Source: Deltaproteobacteria bacterium (GTDB lineage Bacteria; Desulfobacterota; Dissulfuribacteria; Dissulfuribacterales; QOAL01). From it: a stretch of 10,050 nucleotides of DNA. Shown here one piece after another: positions 1 to 7,008 of this stretch. The notes below the pieces were generated by a model. It was not told the origin of the DNA and did no database searches. It saw nothing but the letters and a program-made list of their open reading frames with translations. The DNA lies in contig JALWJV010000361.1 in assembly GCA_026996955.1 (NCBI GenBank), forward strand, positions 1 through 10,050. The letters are read 5' to 3'. Each line of letters starts with the position of its first letter. Position 1 is the stretch's first letter. A program made the translations under genes and the position numbers.

Positions 1-1
1 G

Positions 2-763
2 CTTAGTGCAACGGTGCAGCGTACGGACATGGAGCGTCAGCGCCTTGATACCATGAATCAATACAGGATTGCACAGGCAGCCCTTGACAGGGCTATGGGT
101 GTATCGCAGGACAGGTGCTGGAAGCTTGAGCCGGTAGAGCTTGAGAGTGTTGTCAGTGACAGGGAGCTTGGATGGTGGATTGAGACCGCGGCTGCCCGCA
201 GGCCTGAGCTCAATGTTGTTAGAAAGCAGGTCGAGGTGGCAGACTACCGCAAAAAAGGGGCTGAGTTAAAGTTTCTGCCTGCAGTAAACTTTATGGGCAT
301 GTACCAGCAGGATACAGATAATCCCGGGAGGTTTGGCGGAGATTCCTGGACTTTTATGACCACAGCCACATTCAACATATTTAACGGCCTGGGCGACCGT
401 GCCGGGCTTGCCGAAGCCTCTGCGGCCAGGAAATCGGCCCAGGAGGAGCTTGAAAACAGCAAGGCGCGCATAGAGTTTGAGGTTCGTCAGGCGTTCTACA
501 GCTACCAGACTGCCCTCAAGCAGCTTGAGGTGGCAAGGGCTGCAGTGGCACAGGCAGAAGAGAGCATGCAGATACTTAAAAACCGCTATGACAGCGGAAT
601 GGCCCTTATGGTTGAGCTGCTGGCAGCGGACACTGTGCTTAAGGAGCAGATGCTCAAGCAGGCAAGGGCAAGGTATGATGCACTGCTTTCAAGGGCTCGC
701 CTTGAGCTCAGTGCAGGCGTGCTGGGGAGCGGTATTTCAAGTGGTGAAGATGAACAACAATAG
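2..763 (+). CDS. TolC-family outer membrane efflux protein, 5'-truncated by window edge
   Basis: Outer membrane channel of a tripartite efflux system; it would form the trimeric tunnel that docks on the adaptor encoded next. The reading frame is open from base 2, so the start lies upstream. The GTG at 14 is internal to a helix and is not a credible start. About 253 C-terminal residues are visible, against 420-480 for the whole family, so roughly the second structural repeat is present. Visible features: a helical stretch ending AALDRAMG, typical of the first repeat's periplasmic helix; a beta-strand segment around 280-390 (FLPAVNFMGMYQQ, then WTFMTTATFNIFNG), typical of the outer membrane barrel; and a long Ala/Glu/Gln-rich coiled coil with NRYDSGMALMVELLAAD near 580-630, the usual conserved C-terminal helix. 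The next gene overlaps it by 14 nt. Family assignment is firm; the substrate cannot be told. Confidence 0.9.
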   Translation, partial: LSATVQRTDMERQRLDTMNQYRIAQAALDRAMGVSQDRCWKLEPVELESVVSDRELGWWIETAAARRPELNVVRKQVEVADYRKKGAELKFLPAVNFMGMYQQDTDNPGRFGGDSWTFMTTATFNIFNGLGDRAGLAEASAARKSAQEELENSKARIEFEVRQAFYSYQTALKQLEVARAAVAQAEESMQILKNRYDSGMALMVELLAADTVLKEQMLKQARARYDALLSRARLELSAGVLGSGISSGEDEQQ

Positions 764-1979
764 GTGTCGAGGCGTGAAAAGATTTGTTCCTTACAGAGTT
801 TGCGGCAAAATGGCCTGCTTGTTTGTGGCGTTTTTTTGTGCATGCCTGCTTGTTCAGGCCTGCAGCCATGAAGAAGATGGCGCTGAAGTTGGCCTTAAGA
901 GGAGTGTCAGTGCCGAAACAGTTGTGGTTCAGGAACATGAAATCCCTGAGCTTCGCTTTTTCCCCGGTACTGTAAAATCAAAGGTTTCCATTATGCTGGC
1001 TGCCAAGATGCCGGGCTACGTCAAGACCCTTCCCCATGATATTGGTGATTTTGTCAAAAAGGGTGAGCTTCTTGTGAGGCTTGATGATGCAGAGGTCAGG
1101 GCAAGGATCGGCGCATTGAAGCAGGCATCAGCAGCACTTTCAAAGGAGCGAGCAGGTGTTCAGGCGCGGTTTGAATATGTTAAAGCCACCTACAACCGCA
1201 TTAAAAACCTTCATTCCCAGGGTTCTGCCACCCAGGATGAGCTTGACCGTATAACCTCCCAGAAGGATGCGGTTACCAGCCAGATGGCGGCAATTAACGC
1301 ACGTATCAGGCAGATAGGCTCAGAACTCAAGGCTGCAGAAAATCAGCTTGACTATGTGGTGATAGAGGCGCCTTCTGACGGCTGGATTACAAAACGTATG
1401 GTTGACAAGGGTGCTTTTGTGATGCCAGGGGTTCCGCTGATCCAGTTTGAAAGTTCAGGAGACGGGCTGTGGTTTGCGGCTGATGTTGATGAATCCCTGG
1501 CTTCAGCCTTGAATCCTGCAAATAAGGTGACAATTCTGGTTCCTGCTGCAGGCCGCACAATAACTGCTCAAATAACCAGGGTGTCCCGTGCGGCAAATCC
1601 CCGCTCCCACACATTTTCCATTCTGTGTGATATATCTTCAAGCGGGTTAAATGCCGGGCTTTATGGCCGAATCTTTATACCCATCGGGAAGAAAAAGGCC
1701 GTTTTGGTGCCGTGCAGTGCCATTCTGGATCGCGGAGGAATAGAAGGGGTGTTTGTTGTTGATGATGAAAATCGTCTGCACTGGAGGGTTATCAAGACCG
1801 GCATGAAATGGCAGAAGTCAGGAGACGGTTTGGGTTTGTGCCCGCCTGATTCTGTGTCGTCCCCTTCATCTTCCCATGATGAAAGATGTATGCAGGAGGT
1901 CTTTACCGGCATTGAGGCAGGTGAGCGGGTGGTCAGTTCCAATCTTAGCCAGGTAAAACAGGGATCTTACGTTGAGTAG
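750..1979 (+). CDS. RND efflux membrane fusion protein (HlyD/AcrA family), probable lipoprotein
   Basis: Periplasmic adaptor linking the RND pump to the TolC-type channel. With the ATG at 750 it has 409 residues. The N-terminus has a hydrophobic signal segment (residues 21-37) ending LLVQAC, a lipobox with Cys38 as the predicted lipidated residue. Next come a lipoyl/barrel-sandwich half (about 75-115, GYVKTLPHDIGDFVKKGELL), an alpha-helical hairpin (about 120-195), the second lipoyl half (IEAPSDGWITKRMVDKGAFV), a beta-barrel domain and a membrane-proximal domain ending GIEAGERVVSSNL. The frame is open further upstream to 477, but that part lies over the tolC gene and reads as shadow sequence. 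Possible starts are ATG 750 (overlaps the previous stop) and GTG 774 (would begin MKRF, a good signal n-region); neither has a strong ribosome site, so coupling is likely. A Ser-rich stretch with two Cys (about residues 356-381) interrupts the last domain. Confidence 0.92.
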   Translation: MNNNRCRGVKRFVPYRVCGKMACLFVAFFCACLLVQACSHEEDGAEVGLKRSVSAETVVVQEHEIPELRFFPGTVKSKVSIMLAAKMPGYVKTLPHDIGDFVKKGELLVRLDDAEVRARIGALKQASAALSKERAGVQARFEYVKATYNRIKNLHSQGSATQDELDRITSQKDAVTSQMAAINARIRQIGSELKAAENQLDYVVIEAPSDGWITKRMVDKGAFVMPGVPLIQFESSGDGLWFAADVDESLASALNPANKVTILVPAAGRTITAQITRVSRAANPRSHTFSILCDISSSGLNAGLYGRIFIPIGKKKAVLVPCSAILDRGGIEGVFVVDDENRLHWRVIKTGMKWQKSGDGLGLCPPDSVSSPSSSHDERCMQEVFTGIEAGERVVSSNLSQVKQGSYVE

Positions 1980-4900
1980 CGAGTTAAGGGAGATGGAGCG
2001 GCAGGGATATCACAAGGCGGGATTTCTTCGTGCAGTCACATCTGCATTTGTTGACTCCAAGCTTACGCCGCTGATTATACTCTTCAGTCTGCTTCTTGGG
2101 GTCTTTGCCATCTTCTTTACACCCAGTGAAGAAGAGCCGCAGATAGTGGTGCCCATGATTGACGTCATGGTGAGCATGCCAGGCGCATCCCCTGCCGAGG
2201 TGGAGAAGCGGGTAGTCAACCCCATGGAAAAGCTCATCTACGAGATCCCTGGCGTTGAGTATGTTTACTCCACTGCAATGGATGGCAGGGCCATGACCAT
2301 TGTGCGGTTCTACGTTGGAGAGGATACCCAGAAGAGCCTGGTTAAAGTCTATGACAAGCTCTATTCCCATTTTGACTGGATCCCTCCAGGCTGTAGCAAA
2401 CCTCTTCTGAAACCCCATTCCATTGATGATGTCCCCATTGTATGCCTCACCTTCTTTGGCAAGGATCTGGACAATGTCACCCTGCGAAATATGGTGGCAA
2501 GGATTGATGACGAGATAAGGTCCATACCTGGAATAAGCAGCACGTTTATTAAAGGCGGGCTCAGGAAACAGGTAAGGGTGGAGCTGATTGCAGAGGCCAT
2601 GTCAACTGCCGGCATTGATGCGGTTGATGTGATAAATGCCATTGGCTCTCAGAACCAGGCATCCTGGATATCTGATATTTCAGACAATAATCAGGCATTT
2701 TCCCTGCGGCTCAACAACTTTTTTTCAAATATTGATGAAGTAAAAAACACCATTGTAACAGTCCATGACGGTGTTCCTGTGCGCCTCGGGCAGGTTGCCC
2801 GTGTTGCAGAAACCGGAGAGGAGCCGGATTCCTACGTGTTTATCGGTGCAGGCCTTGGTGTTCGCTACTCAGGGCCTGATGCAGTCATAAAGCCAGGCGA
2901 GCTTGAGCCTGCCGTCACCATTGCAGTGGCAAAGCGCAAAGGGTGGAATGCCACGGAACTTGCCAACCTTGTGAAGAAAAAGGTTGAGGAGATGCGTGGT
3001 TTTATCATTCCTGAGGGTGTTCACGTGGTGGTTACCAGGGATTACGGCAAGACTGCCGAGGACAAGTCCCATGAACTGCTGGAACACCTTGCCATTGCCA
3101 CCATCTCTGTGGCAATACTCATGGCCCTGCTTCTGGGTGTTGAGGCGAGCCTTGTGGTGCTTGTGGCAATCCCTGTTACCCTGGCATTTACACTCTTCAT
3201 CTACTATATCCACGGTTACACCCTGAACCGGGTTACCCTTTTTGCCCTTATATTCTGTATCGGTATCCTTGTTGACGACCCGATTGTGGGGGTTGAGAAC
3301 ATTGTCCGCCACATGAGGCTTCCGGAAAATCAAGGCCGCTCCCTGAAGGACATAATCGTTGAGGCAGTGGTTGAGGTTGGAAGCCCCCTTGTTCTTGCCA
3401 CATTTACTGTCATTGTGGCAATACTTCCTCTTGCCTTTGTCCGCGGGCTTATGGGGCCGTACATGCGTCCCATGCCGGTTGGCGCCTCTGTTGCCATGTT
3501 CTTGTCCATGGTCATCTCTTTCATCATAACTCCGTGGACCGCCTATCACATCTTTGCCCGTGGCAAGGGGGAACACAAGATTGAGAAAGAGGGGAAGCTG
3601 GACCATATCTACAGGTGGGCAATGGGCCACCTTATTCTTAACCGCGGGCAGCGGTGGCTTTTCCTAGGTTTTATGGCAGTATGCTTTATAGGCGCCTGTT
3701 CGCTCATCTATTTCAAGGTGGTAAAGGTAAAAATGCTTCCCTTTGACAACAAGAGCGAATTTCAGGTGATAATCGACATGCCTGAAGGCACTGCCCTGGA
3801 AAAGACCGCCCAGGTTGCCGAGGAGCTTGGTGCAGTGCTCTCTGAGGAATCCGTTGTCAGTAATTACGAAATTTATATCGGGACAGCATCTCCATTCAAC
3901 TTTAACGGGTTGGTGCGCCACTACTACCTGCGTTCAGGCCCCAATGTTGCCGATATCCAGGTCAATCTCACCCCGAAGGATGCACGGGACGAGCAGAGCC
4001 ATCCAATCGCAAGGCGCATGCGGCCCAAACTCAAGAAGATTGCAGACAAATACGGCGCAAGGATAAAGGTTGCCGAGATTCCCCCTGGTCCTCCGGTGCT
4101 TCAGACCATGGTGGCAGAGGTTTACGGCCCTGATTACAGCCAGCAGATAGAAGTTGCCCGCCACATAAAGAAGGTTTTTGAGGATACTCCAAGCATAGTA
4201 GATGTTGACTGGTACATGAACGATCCACAAAAGGAATTTGAGTTCGTGGTGGACCGGGATCGTGCCATGATGAACGGTATTGCCCCTGCAAGGGTCCTGC
4301 AGGTGCTGAGCGCCTCAATACCGGGCAGGGTTGCCGGTCTGCTGCATGAGCCGGATGCCCCTGAGGATATTCCTGTGCTGGTGCGTCTTCCACTTGCAGA
4401 CCGGTCTGATATTACAGATCTCTCTTCAATCCGGGTAAGGGGGCAGGCAGGAAACATGGTTTCGCTTGGAGAGCTTGTCCAGGTCAGGGAGAAGATCATC
4501 CCCCATCCCATATATCACAAGAATCTGAAGCCGGTTGTCTATGTCACAGGAGATATGGCCGGTGAAGAGGAGAGCCCGGTTTACGGGATACTTGCTGTTA
4601 ACAAGGCACTTGAGGATTACACTCCGCCTGATGGTGGAAAACTTGATATCTACTATACAAAACAGCCATTTACCCAGAAGGGCTGGTCAATGAAGTGGGA
4701 TGGCGAGTGGCAGGTCACCTATGAGGTATTCAGGGATATGGGAGCTGCCTTTGCCGTGGTGATTGTGCTGATATTTGTGCTGGTGGTGGGCTGGTTCCGC
4801 TCCTACTCAGTGCCCCTGGTCATTCTCTCGCCAATTCCCCTTTCGCTTATCGGAATAATTCCTGCACACGCCATGATGGGTGCGTTCTTTACAGCCACCT

Positions 4901-5226
4901 CAATGATAGGATTTATTGCCGGTGCAGGAATTGTAGTCCGAAACTCCATTATCCTTGTAGATTTTATTGAGCTCAGACGGGCACAGGGCATGCCCTTGGG
5001 AGAGGCAGTCATTGATGCAGGCGCCATAAGGTTCAGGCCCATGGTGCTCACATCCTCTGCAGTTGTGGTGGGCTCGTTTGTAATCTTGTTCGATCCCATC
5101 TTCCAGGGCCTTGCCATAGCCCTGATGTCTGGTGAAATTGCTGCAACAATATTTTCCAGGATGGTGGTACCGATATTGTACTATCTTGATGCCAAGATGA
5201 AGGAGCTAGGGAGAATTTACCTCTGA
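1972..5226 (+). CDS. RND-family efflux transporter permease (AcrB-like, HAE type)
   Basis: Inner-membrane proton-driven pump of the tripartite system, 1084 residues, a normal length for AcrB-type proteins. The first transmembrane helix is at about 31-49, followed by the family block TPSEEEPQIVVPMIDVMVSM and PGASPAEVEKRV, a periplasmic porter region, TM2-6 from about residue 370, the start of the second half at about 559 (TM7), a second periplasmic region, and TM8-12 from about 925. The proton-relay motif reads GILVDDPIVGVENI, with Asp435 and Asp436. This Asp-Asp pair is typical of hydrophobe/amphiphile exporters, unlike the D-A-A form of heavy-metal exporters. In TM10 the position of AcrB Lys940 is Arg990 (IVVRNSIILVDF). 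The chosen start is TTG 1972, which overlaps the adaptor stop by 8 nt and has GGGA about 8 nt upstream. ATG 1993 is an alternative, but its purine run abuts the codon. Substrate unknown. Confidence 0.93.
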   Translation: MSSELREMERQGYHKAGFLRAVTSAFVDSKLTPLIILFSLLLGVFAIFFTPSEEEPQIVVPMIDVMVSMPGASPAEVEKRVVNPMEKLIYEIPGVEYVYSTAMDGRAMTIVRFYVGEDTQKSLVKVYDKLYSHFDWIPPGCSKPLLKPHSIDDVPIVCLTFFGKDLDNVTLRNMVARIDDEIRSIPGISSTFIKGGLRKQVRVELIAEAMSTAGIDAVDVINAIGSQNQASWISDISDNNQAFSLRLNNFFSNIDEVKNTIVTVHDGVPVRLGQVARVAETGEEPDSYVFIGAGLGVRYSGPDAVIKPGELEPAVTIAVAKRKGWNATELANLVKKKVEEMRGFIIPEGVHVVVTRDYGKTAEDKSHELLEHLAIATISVAILMALLLGVEASLVVLVAIPVTLAFTLFIYYIHGYTLNRVTLFALIFCIGILVDDPIVGVENIVRHMRLPENQGRSLKDIIVEAVVEVGSPLVLATFTVIVAILPLAFVRGLMGPYMRPMPVGASVAMFLSMVISFIITPWTAYHIFARGKGEHKIEKEGKLDHIYRWAMGHLILNRGQRWLFLGFMAVCFIGACSLIYFKVVKVKMLPFDNKSEFQVIIDMPEGTALEKTAQVAEELGAVLSEESVVSNYEIYIGTASPFNFNGLVRHYYLRSGPNVADIQVNLTPKDARDEQSHPIARRMRPKLKKIADKYGARIKVAEIPPGPPVLQTMVAEVYGPDYSQQIEVARHIKKVFEDTPSIVDVDWYMNDPQKEFEFVVDRDRAMMNGIAPARVLQVLSASIPGRVAGLLHEPDAPEDIPVLVRLPLADRSDITDLSSIRVRGQAGNMVSLGELVQVREKIIPHPIYHKNLKPVVYVTGDMAGEEESPVYGILAVNKALEDYTPPDGGKLDIYYTKQPFTQKGWSMKWDGEWQVTYEVFRDMGAAFAVVIVLIFVLVVGWFRSYSVPLVILSPIPLSLIGIIPAHAMMGAFFTATSMIGFIAGAGIVVRNSIILVDFIELRRAQGMPLGEAVIDAGAIRFRPMVLTSSAVVVGSFVILFDPIFQGLAIALMSGEIAATIFSRMVVPILYYLDAKMKELGRIYL

Positions 5227-5288
5227 TGCGATTGCCGTGTTTATCAACCTCCATTAACAATCGTTCATACGCTGTGTTTATTCGGCGC
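5227..5288. other. non-coding flank, nothing recognised
   Basis: AT-rich stretch between the stop of the RND pump gene and the left end of the inverted repeat. I see no ORF, promoter or compact terminator hairpin in it. Together with the inverted repeat and the 11 bases 5466-5476 it makes up the 250-base gap between the two convergent operons. Confidence 0.5.
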
Positions 5289-5465
5289 GGTAAATGGTTT
5301 TGTTTTGGAGTGACTTTGAAGAATTTCGTAGTTTTTCTTGGTGAAGCGCAGCCATAAAATCGCGTCTGTCTGAGCGAGGCACGAGCGAGTTTCGCGATTT
5401 TGGCGGAGCAAGCCTTAGAAAAACAAGAAGTTATTCACCGGAACGGGAAAACAAGACCATTTACC
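5289..5465. repeat. long imperfect inverted repeat (MITE/REP-like), possible two-way terminator
   Basis: Two arms of about 75 bases flank a 28-base loop (5365-5392). Outer tips: 5289-5306 pairs with 5448-5465 at 17 of 18 positions, and the one mismatch is a G-U pair in one RNA orientation. Middle: GTTTTTCT at 5331-5338 pairs exactly with AGAAAAAC at 5417-5424, extended outward by a TGAAGAATTTC-like block matching 9 of 11. Inner: AAAATCGCG at 5356-5364 pairs exactly with CGCGATTTT at 5393-5401, extended by GCC/GGC. The loop holds GAGCGAG twice (5372-5378, 5383-5389). The element ends 11 bases from the hypB stop, between convergent genes, and has no ORF of its own. Pairing is seen directly. A non-autonomous mobile element and a transcription-terminating role are both inferences; no clear target-site duplication is visible. 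Confidence 0.8.
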
Positions 5466-5476
5466 AACCTTAAATC

Positions 5477-6220
5477 CTAATTGCATAACGACTCAAGATA
5501 TTCACACCATTCATCAAGGCCGTCACCGGTTTTTGAAGATATCTCCATGCTTTCAAGTGAAGGCTTTATGCGTTTTGCCTCACTGACAGCCTCTTTCACG
5601 CTGAAATCAAAGTATTTTATCAAATCCGTCTTTGTAATCAGAAAGAGATCCGCTGTGGAAAAGACAGCCGGGTACTTTGCAGGCTTGTCAGAGCCTTCAG
5701 GCACAGAGAGAAGCACTATCCTCCTGTGCTCTCCCAGGTCAAAGGTGGCAGGGCATACCAGGTTGCCTACGTTTTCTATAAATATCAGGTCGAAAAACGG
5801 TCCACTTTTTTCGTGAGCCAGGGCCTCAAGCTCATGGAGCCCTTTGTGAACCAGCGGGGCATCCAGGTGACAGGCGCCACCTGTGGTAAGCTGCACCACA
5901 GGCACTCCCTTTTTTCTTATCCTCTCTGCATCACGCTCTGTTTCAATGTCCCCCTCTATAACGCCTATGCGAAGCCTGTCTCCAAGCCTGTCTATGGTTG
6001 CTTCAAGCAGGGTGGTCTTGCCGGACCCAGGGCTTGAAATCATGTTGATTGCAACAGCCCCCATGGCCTCAATGTGATGCCTGTTCTTCTCTGCCTGTCT
6101 TCTGTTGGCCTCAAGAAGGCTCTTGTGGACATCAACGATTTTTGAATTGTCATGTTTTGAGGCTCGTGTCGTTGATTTATCTGTGTCCGGGCTTATATGG
6201 CAGCCGCAGGATTTACACAT
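5477..6220 (-). CDS. hypB: hydrogenase maturation GTPase / nickel-delivery protein HypB
   Basis: GTP-hydrolysing metallochaperone that works with HypA to insert nickel into the hydrogenase large subunit in the cytoplasm; 247 residues. The N-terminus MCKSCGC matches the CxxCGC high-affinity nickel site seen in E. coli HypB. G1/P-loop: SSPGSGKTT at 62-70. GTPase-domain metal site: Cys117-His118 (GGACHLDA) and Cys156 (ENVGNLVCPATFDLGE). The base-recognition motif reads TKTD at 196-199, where Thr replaces the textbook Asn of NKxD. A G5-like SSKTGDG lies at 228-234. There is no His-rich storage stretch. An in-frame ATG five codons upstream (6235) is rejected, because a strong GGGGAGGG lies between it and ATG 6220 and only the latter puts CxxCGC at the N-terminus as in the family. 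Last visible gene of the hydrogenase operon, 35 nt after hypA. Confidence 0.95.
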   Translation of the reverse strand: MCKSCGCHISPDTDKSTTRASKHDNSKIVDVHKSLLEANRRQAEKNRHHIEAMGAVAINMISSPGSGKTTLLEATIDRLGDRLRIGVIEGDIETERDAERIRKKGVPVVQLTTGGACHLDAPLVHKGLHELEALAHEKSGPFFDLIFIENVGNLVCPATFDLGEHRRIVLLSVPEGSDKPAKYPAVFSTADLFLITKTDLIKYFDFSVKEAVSEAKRIKPSLESMEISSKTGDGLDEWCEYLESLCN

Positions 6221-6225
6221 TGTTA

Positions 6226-6233
6226 CCCTCCCC
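6226..6233 (-). promoter_or_regulatory. ribosome binding site that sets the hypB start
   Basis: On the minus strand GGGGAGGG ends 5 bases before ATG 6220. It covers most of the interval between the two candidate ATGs, so it can serve only the downstream one, giving the N-terminus MCKSCGC. Confidence 0.8.
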
Positions 6234-6255
6234 ATAAGATAATTTTATTGCAGCA

Positions 6256-6501
6256 TCACTCCATCTCTACCTGCATGAGCATAAGGTCACTTCCTGGCAC
6301 CTTCTGGATTTGAAGCTCTGCTCTTTCAGTAAGGGATGATTCTGTTTTTATGGCATCAAATCCGAACCTGAAGGAATCTTCCACAATACATGACTCCTCC
6401 CCGATACTCACCCGCACTTTCAAAATACGGGAAGCCCCGTGTTGACCTGCAAGTGATTCAAGCTGACCCAAAAGCCCCTGGACAAGAGACAGCTCATGCA
6501 C
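6256..6501 (-). CDS. hypA: short HypA-family nickel chaperone lacking the zinc-binding domain
   Basis: HypA normally receives nickel through its N-terminal Met-His-Glu and passes it to the hydrogenase with HypB; it carries a separate zinc domain with two CxxC pairs and is about 113-118 residues long. This one has 81. The nickel end is intact (MHELSLVQGLL, His2 present), as is the core (RVSIGEESCIVEDSFRFGFD). After AELQIQKVP at about residue 69 the sequence jumps straight to GSDLMLMQVEME, which resembles the normal C-terminal end of HypA. No CxxC exists; Cys38 is the only cysteine. The frame is unbroken, so this is a clean internal loss rather than a frameshift. The start is GTG 6501, overlapping the protease stop by 8 nt, with AAGGAG 10 nt upstream. 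Family call is firm from the N-terminus; whether it works alone is open. Confidence 0.87.
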   Translation of the reverse strand: MHELSLVQGLLGQLESLAGQHGASRILKVRVSIGEESCIVEDSFRFGFDAIKTESSLTERAELQIQKVPGSDLMLMQVEME

Positions 6502-6994
6502 CGCTCACTGACTCCTTTCTTTCAAGGATCACGCCCTTTTCTTCAAGAAGGCGCAGCAACATATCAATTGCCTTATCCACGGCAGGGGCAACCTGCGGGG
6601 ATAGTTCCATGCCCGTTGATATGTTCGCAGGAACGGCGGTTATTACCTTGACATCTCCAGGCGCTTTTCCCCTTAGCCTGCAAAGGTCAAGCACCTCCAT
6701 AAGACCAAGCTGATGGGGTGACATGCTTGTATGCATGGATGCAGAACGCAGCTCTTCCTGGGAGAAACAGCGTATTGTGCCGGCAGGCTCCTCTGAATTT
6801 ACACAGTCAAAGATGTAGAGGGATTTTACCTCCTCCATAAACGGGGCGAGCATGATGCCTGCTGTACCGCCGTCAAGCACAGCGACATTTTCAGGAATCC
6901 TGTACTGCTCAACAAGCCTCCTGATACAGTGCACGCCAAAACCCTCGTCGGTAAGGAGCAGGTTCCCGGCACCAAGTATGCCTATGCGGTCCAT
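6494..6994 (-). CDS. hyaD: [NiFe] hydrogenase maturation endopeptidase (HyaD/HybD/HupD family)
   Basis: Cytoplasmic protease that removes the C-terminal tail of the large subunit once nickel is in place; 166 residues, normal for the family. Visible motifs: N-terminal GILGAGNLLLTDEGFG, the conserved DGGTAG at 41-46, and SPHQLGLMEVL at 92-102. The three nickel-sensing residues known from E. coli HybD (Glu16, Asp62, His93) correspond to Glu17, Asp63 and His94 here. The likely substrate is the large subunit two genes upstream, which has a tail after DPCIACAVH. The start ATG 6994 lies 14 nt after the cytochrome gene and has no good ribosome site, so coupled translation is likely. The stop overlaps the hypA GTG by 8 nt. 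The symbol follows E. coli usage; hupD or hynC would be equivalent. Confidence 0.93.
   Translation of the reverse strand: MDRIGILGAGNLLLTDEGFGVHCIRRLVEQYRIPENVAVLDGGTAGIMLAPFMEEVKSLYIFDCVNSEEPAGTIRCFSQEELRSASMHTSMSPHQLGLMEVLDLCRLRGKAPGDVKVITAVPANISTGMELSPQVAPAVDKAIDMLLRLLEEKGVILERKESVSGA
6512..6517 (-). promoter_or_regulatory. ribosome binding site for hypA inside the end of the protease gene
   Basis: Minus-strand AAGGAG lies 10 bases before GTG 6501, inside the protease coding sequence. The spacing is slightly long. It supports the GTG start that gives the N-terminus Met-His-Glu required for nickel binding. Confidence 0.55.
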
Positions 6995-7008
6995 GGAAAG
7001 TGATGGAG

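Noticed and set aside
14..16. GTG at 14 as the true start of the TolC-type gene
   Set aside because: The frame stays open to the window edge, and the protein would lack its signal peptide and first structural repeat; the gene is cut by the window.
477..749. Upstream extension of the membrane fusion protein frame
   Set aside because: The added 91 residues lie over the tolC gene in another frame, are Arg/Ser/Trp-rich shadow sequence and would bury the signal peptide; a start at 750 or 774 fits far better.
2869..3630. 253-codon open frame on the minus strand opposite the RND pump gene
   Set aside because: It lies wholly inside a well-recognised gene, and its product is a low-complexity His/Asn/Gly/Lys-rich sequence with no domain; it is a product of the pump gene's codon bias.
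5241..5470. TTATCAACCT (5241-5250) and TTACCAACCT (5461-5470) as a target-site duplication of the inverted repeat
   Set aside because: The right copy overlaps the end of the repeat arm while the left copy is 38 bases outside the other arm, so the geometry does not fit a simple insertion; a 9 of 10 match is weak in AT-rich DNA.
6221..6235. Five-residue longer HypB start at ATG 6235
   Set aside because: The strong ribosome site lies downstream of this ATG, and the family's N-terminus begins directly with Met-Cys-x-x-Cys-Gly-Cys.
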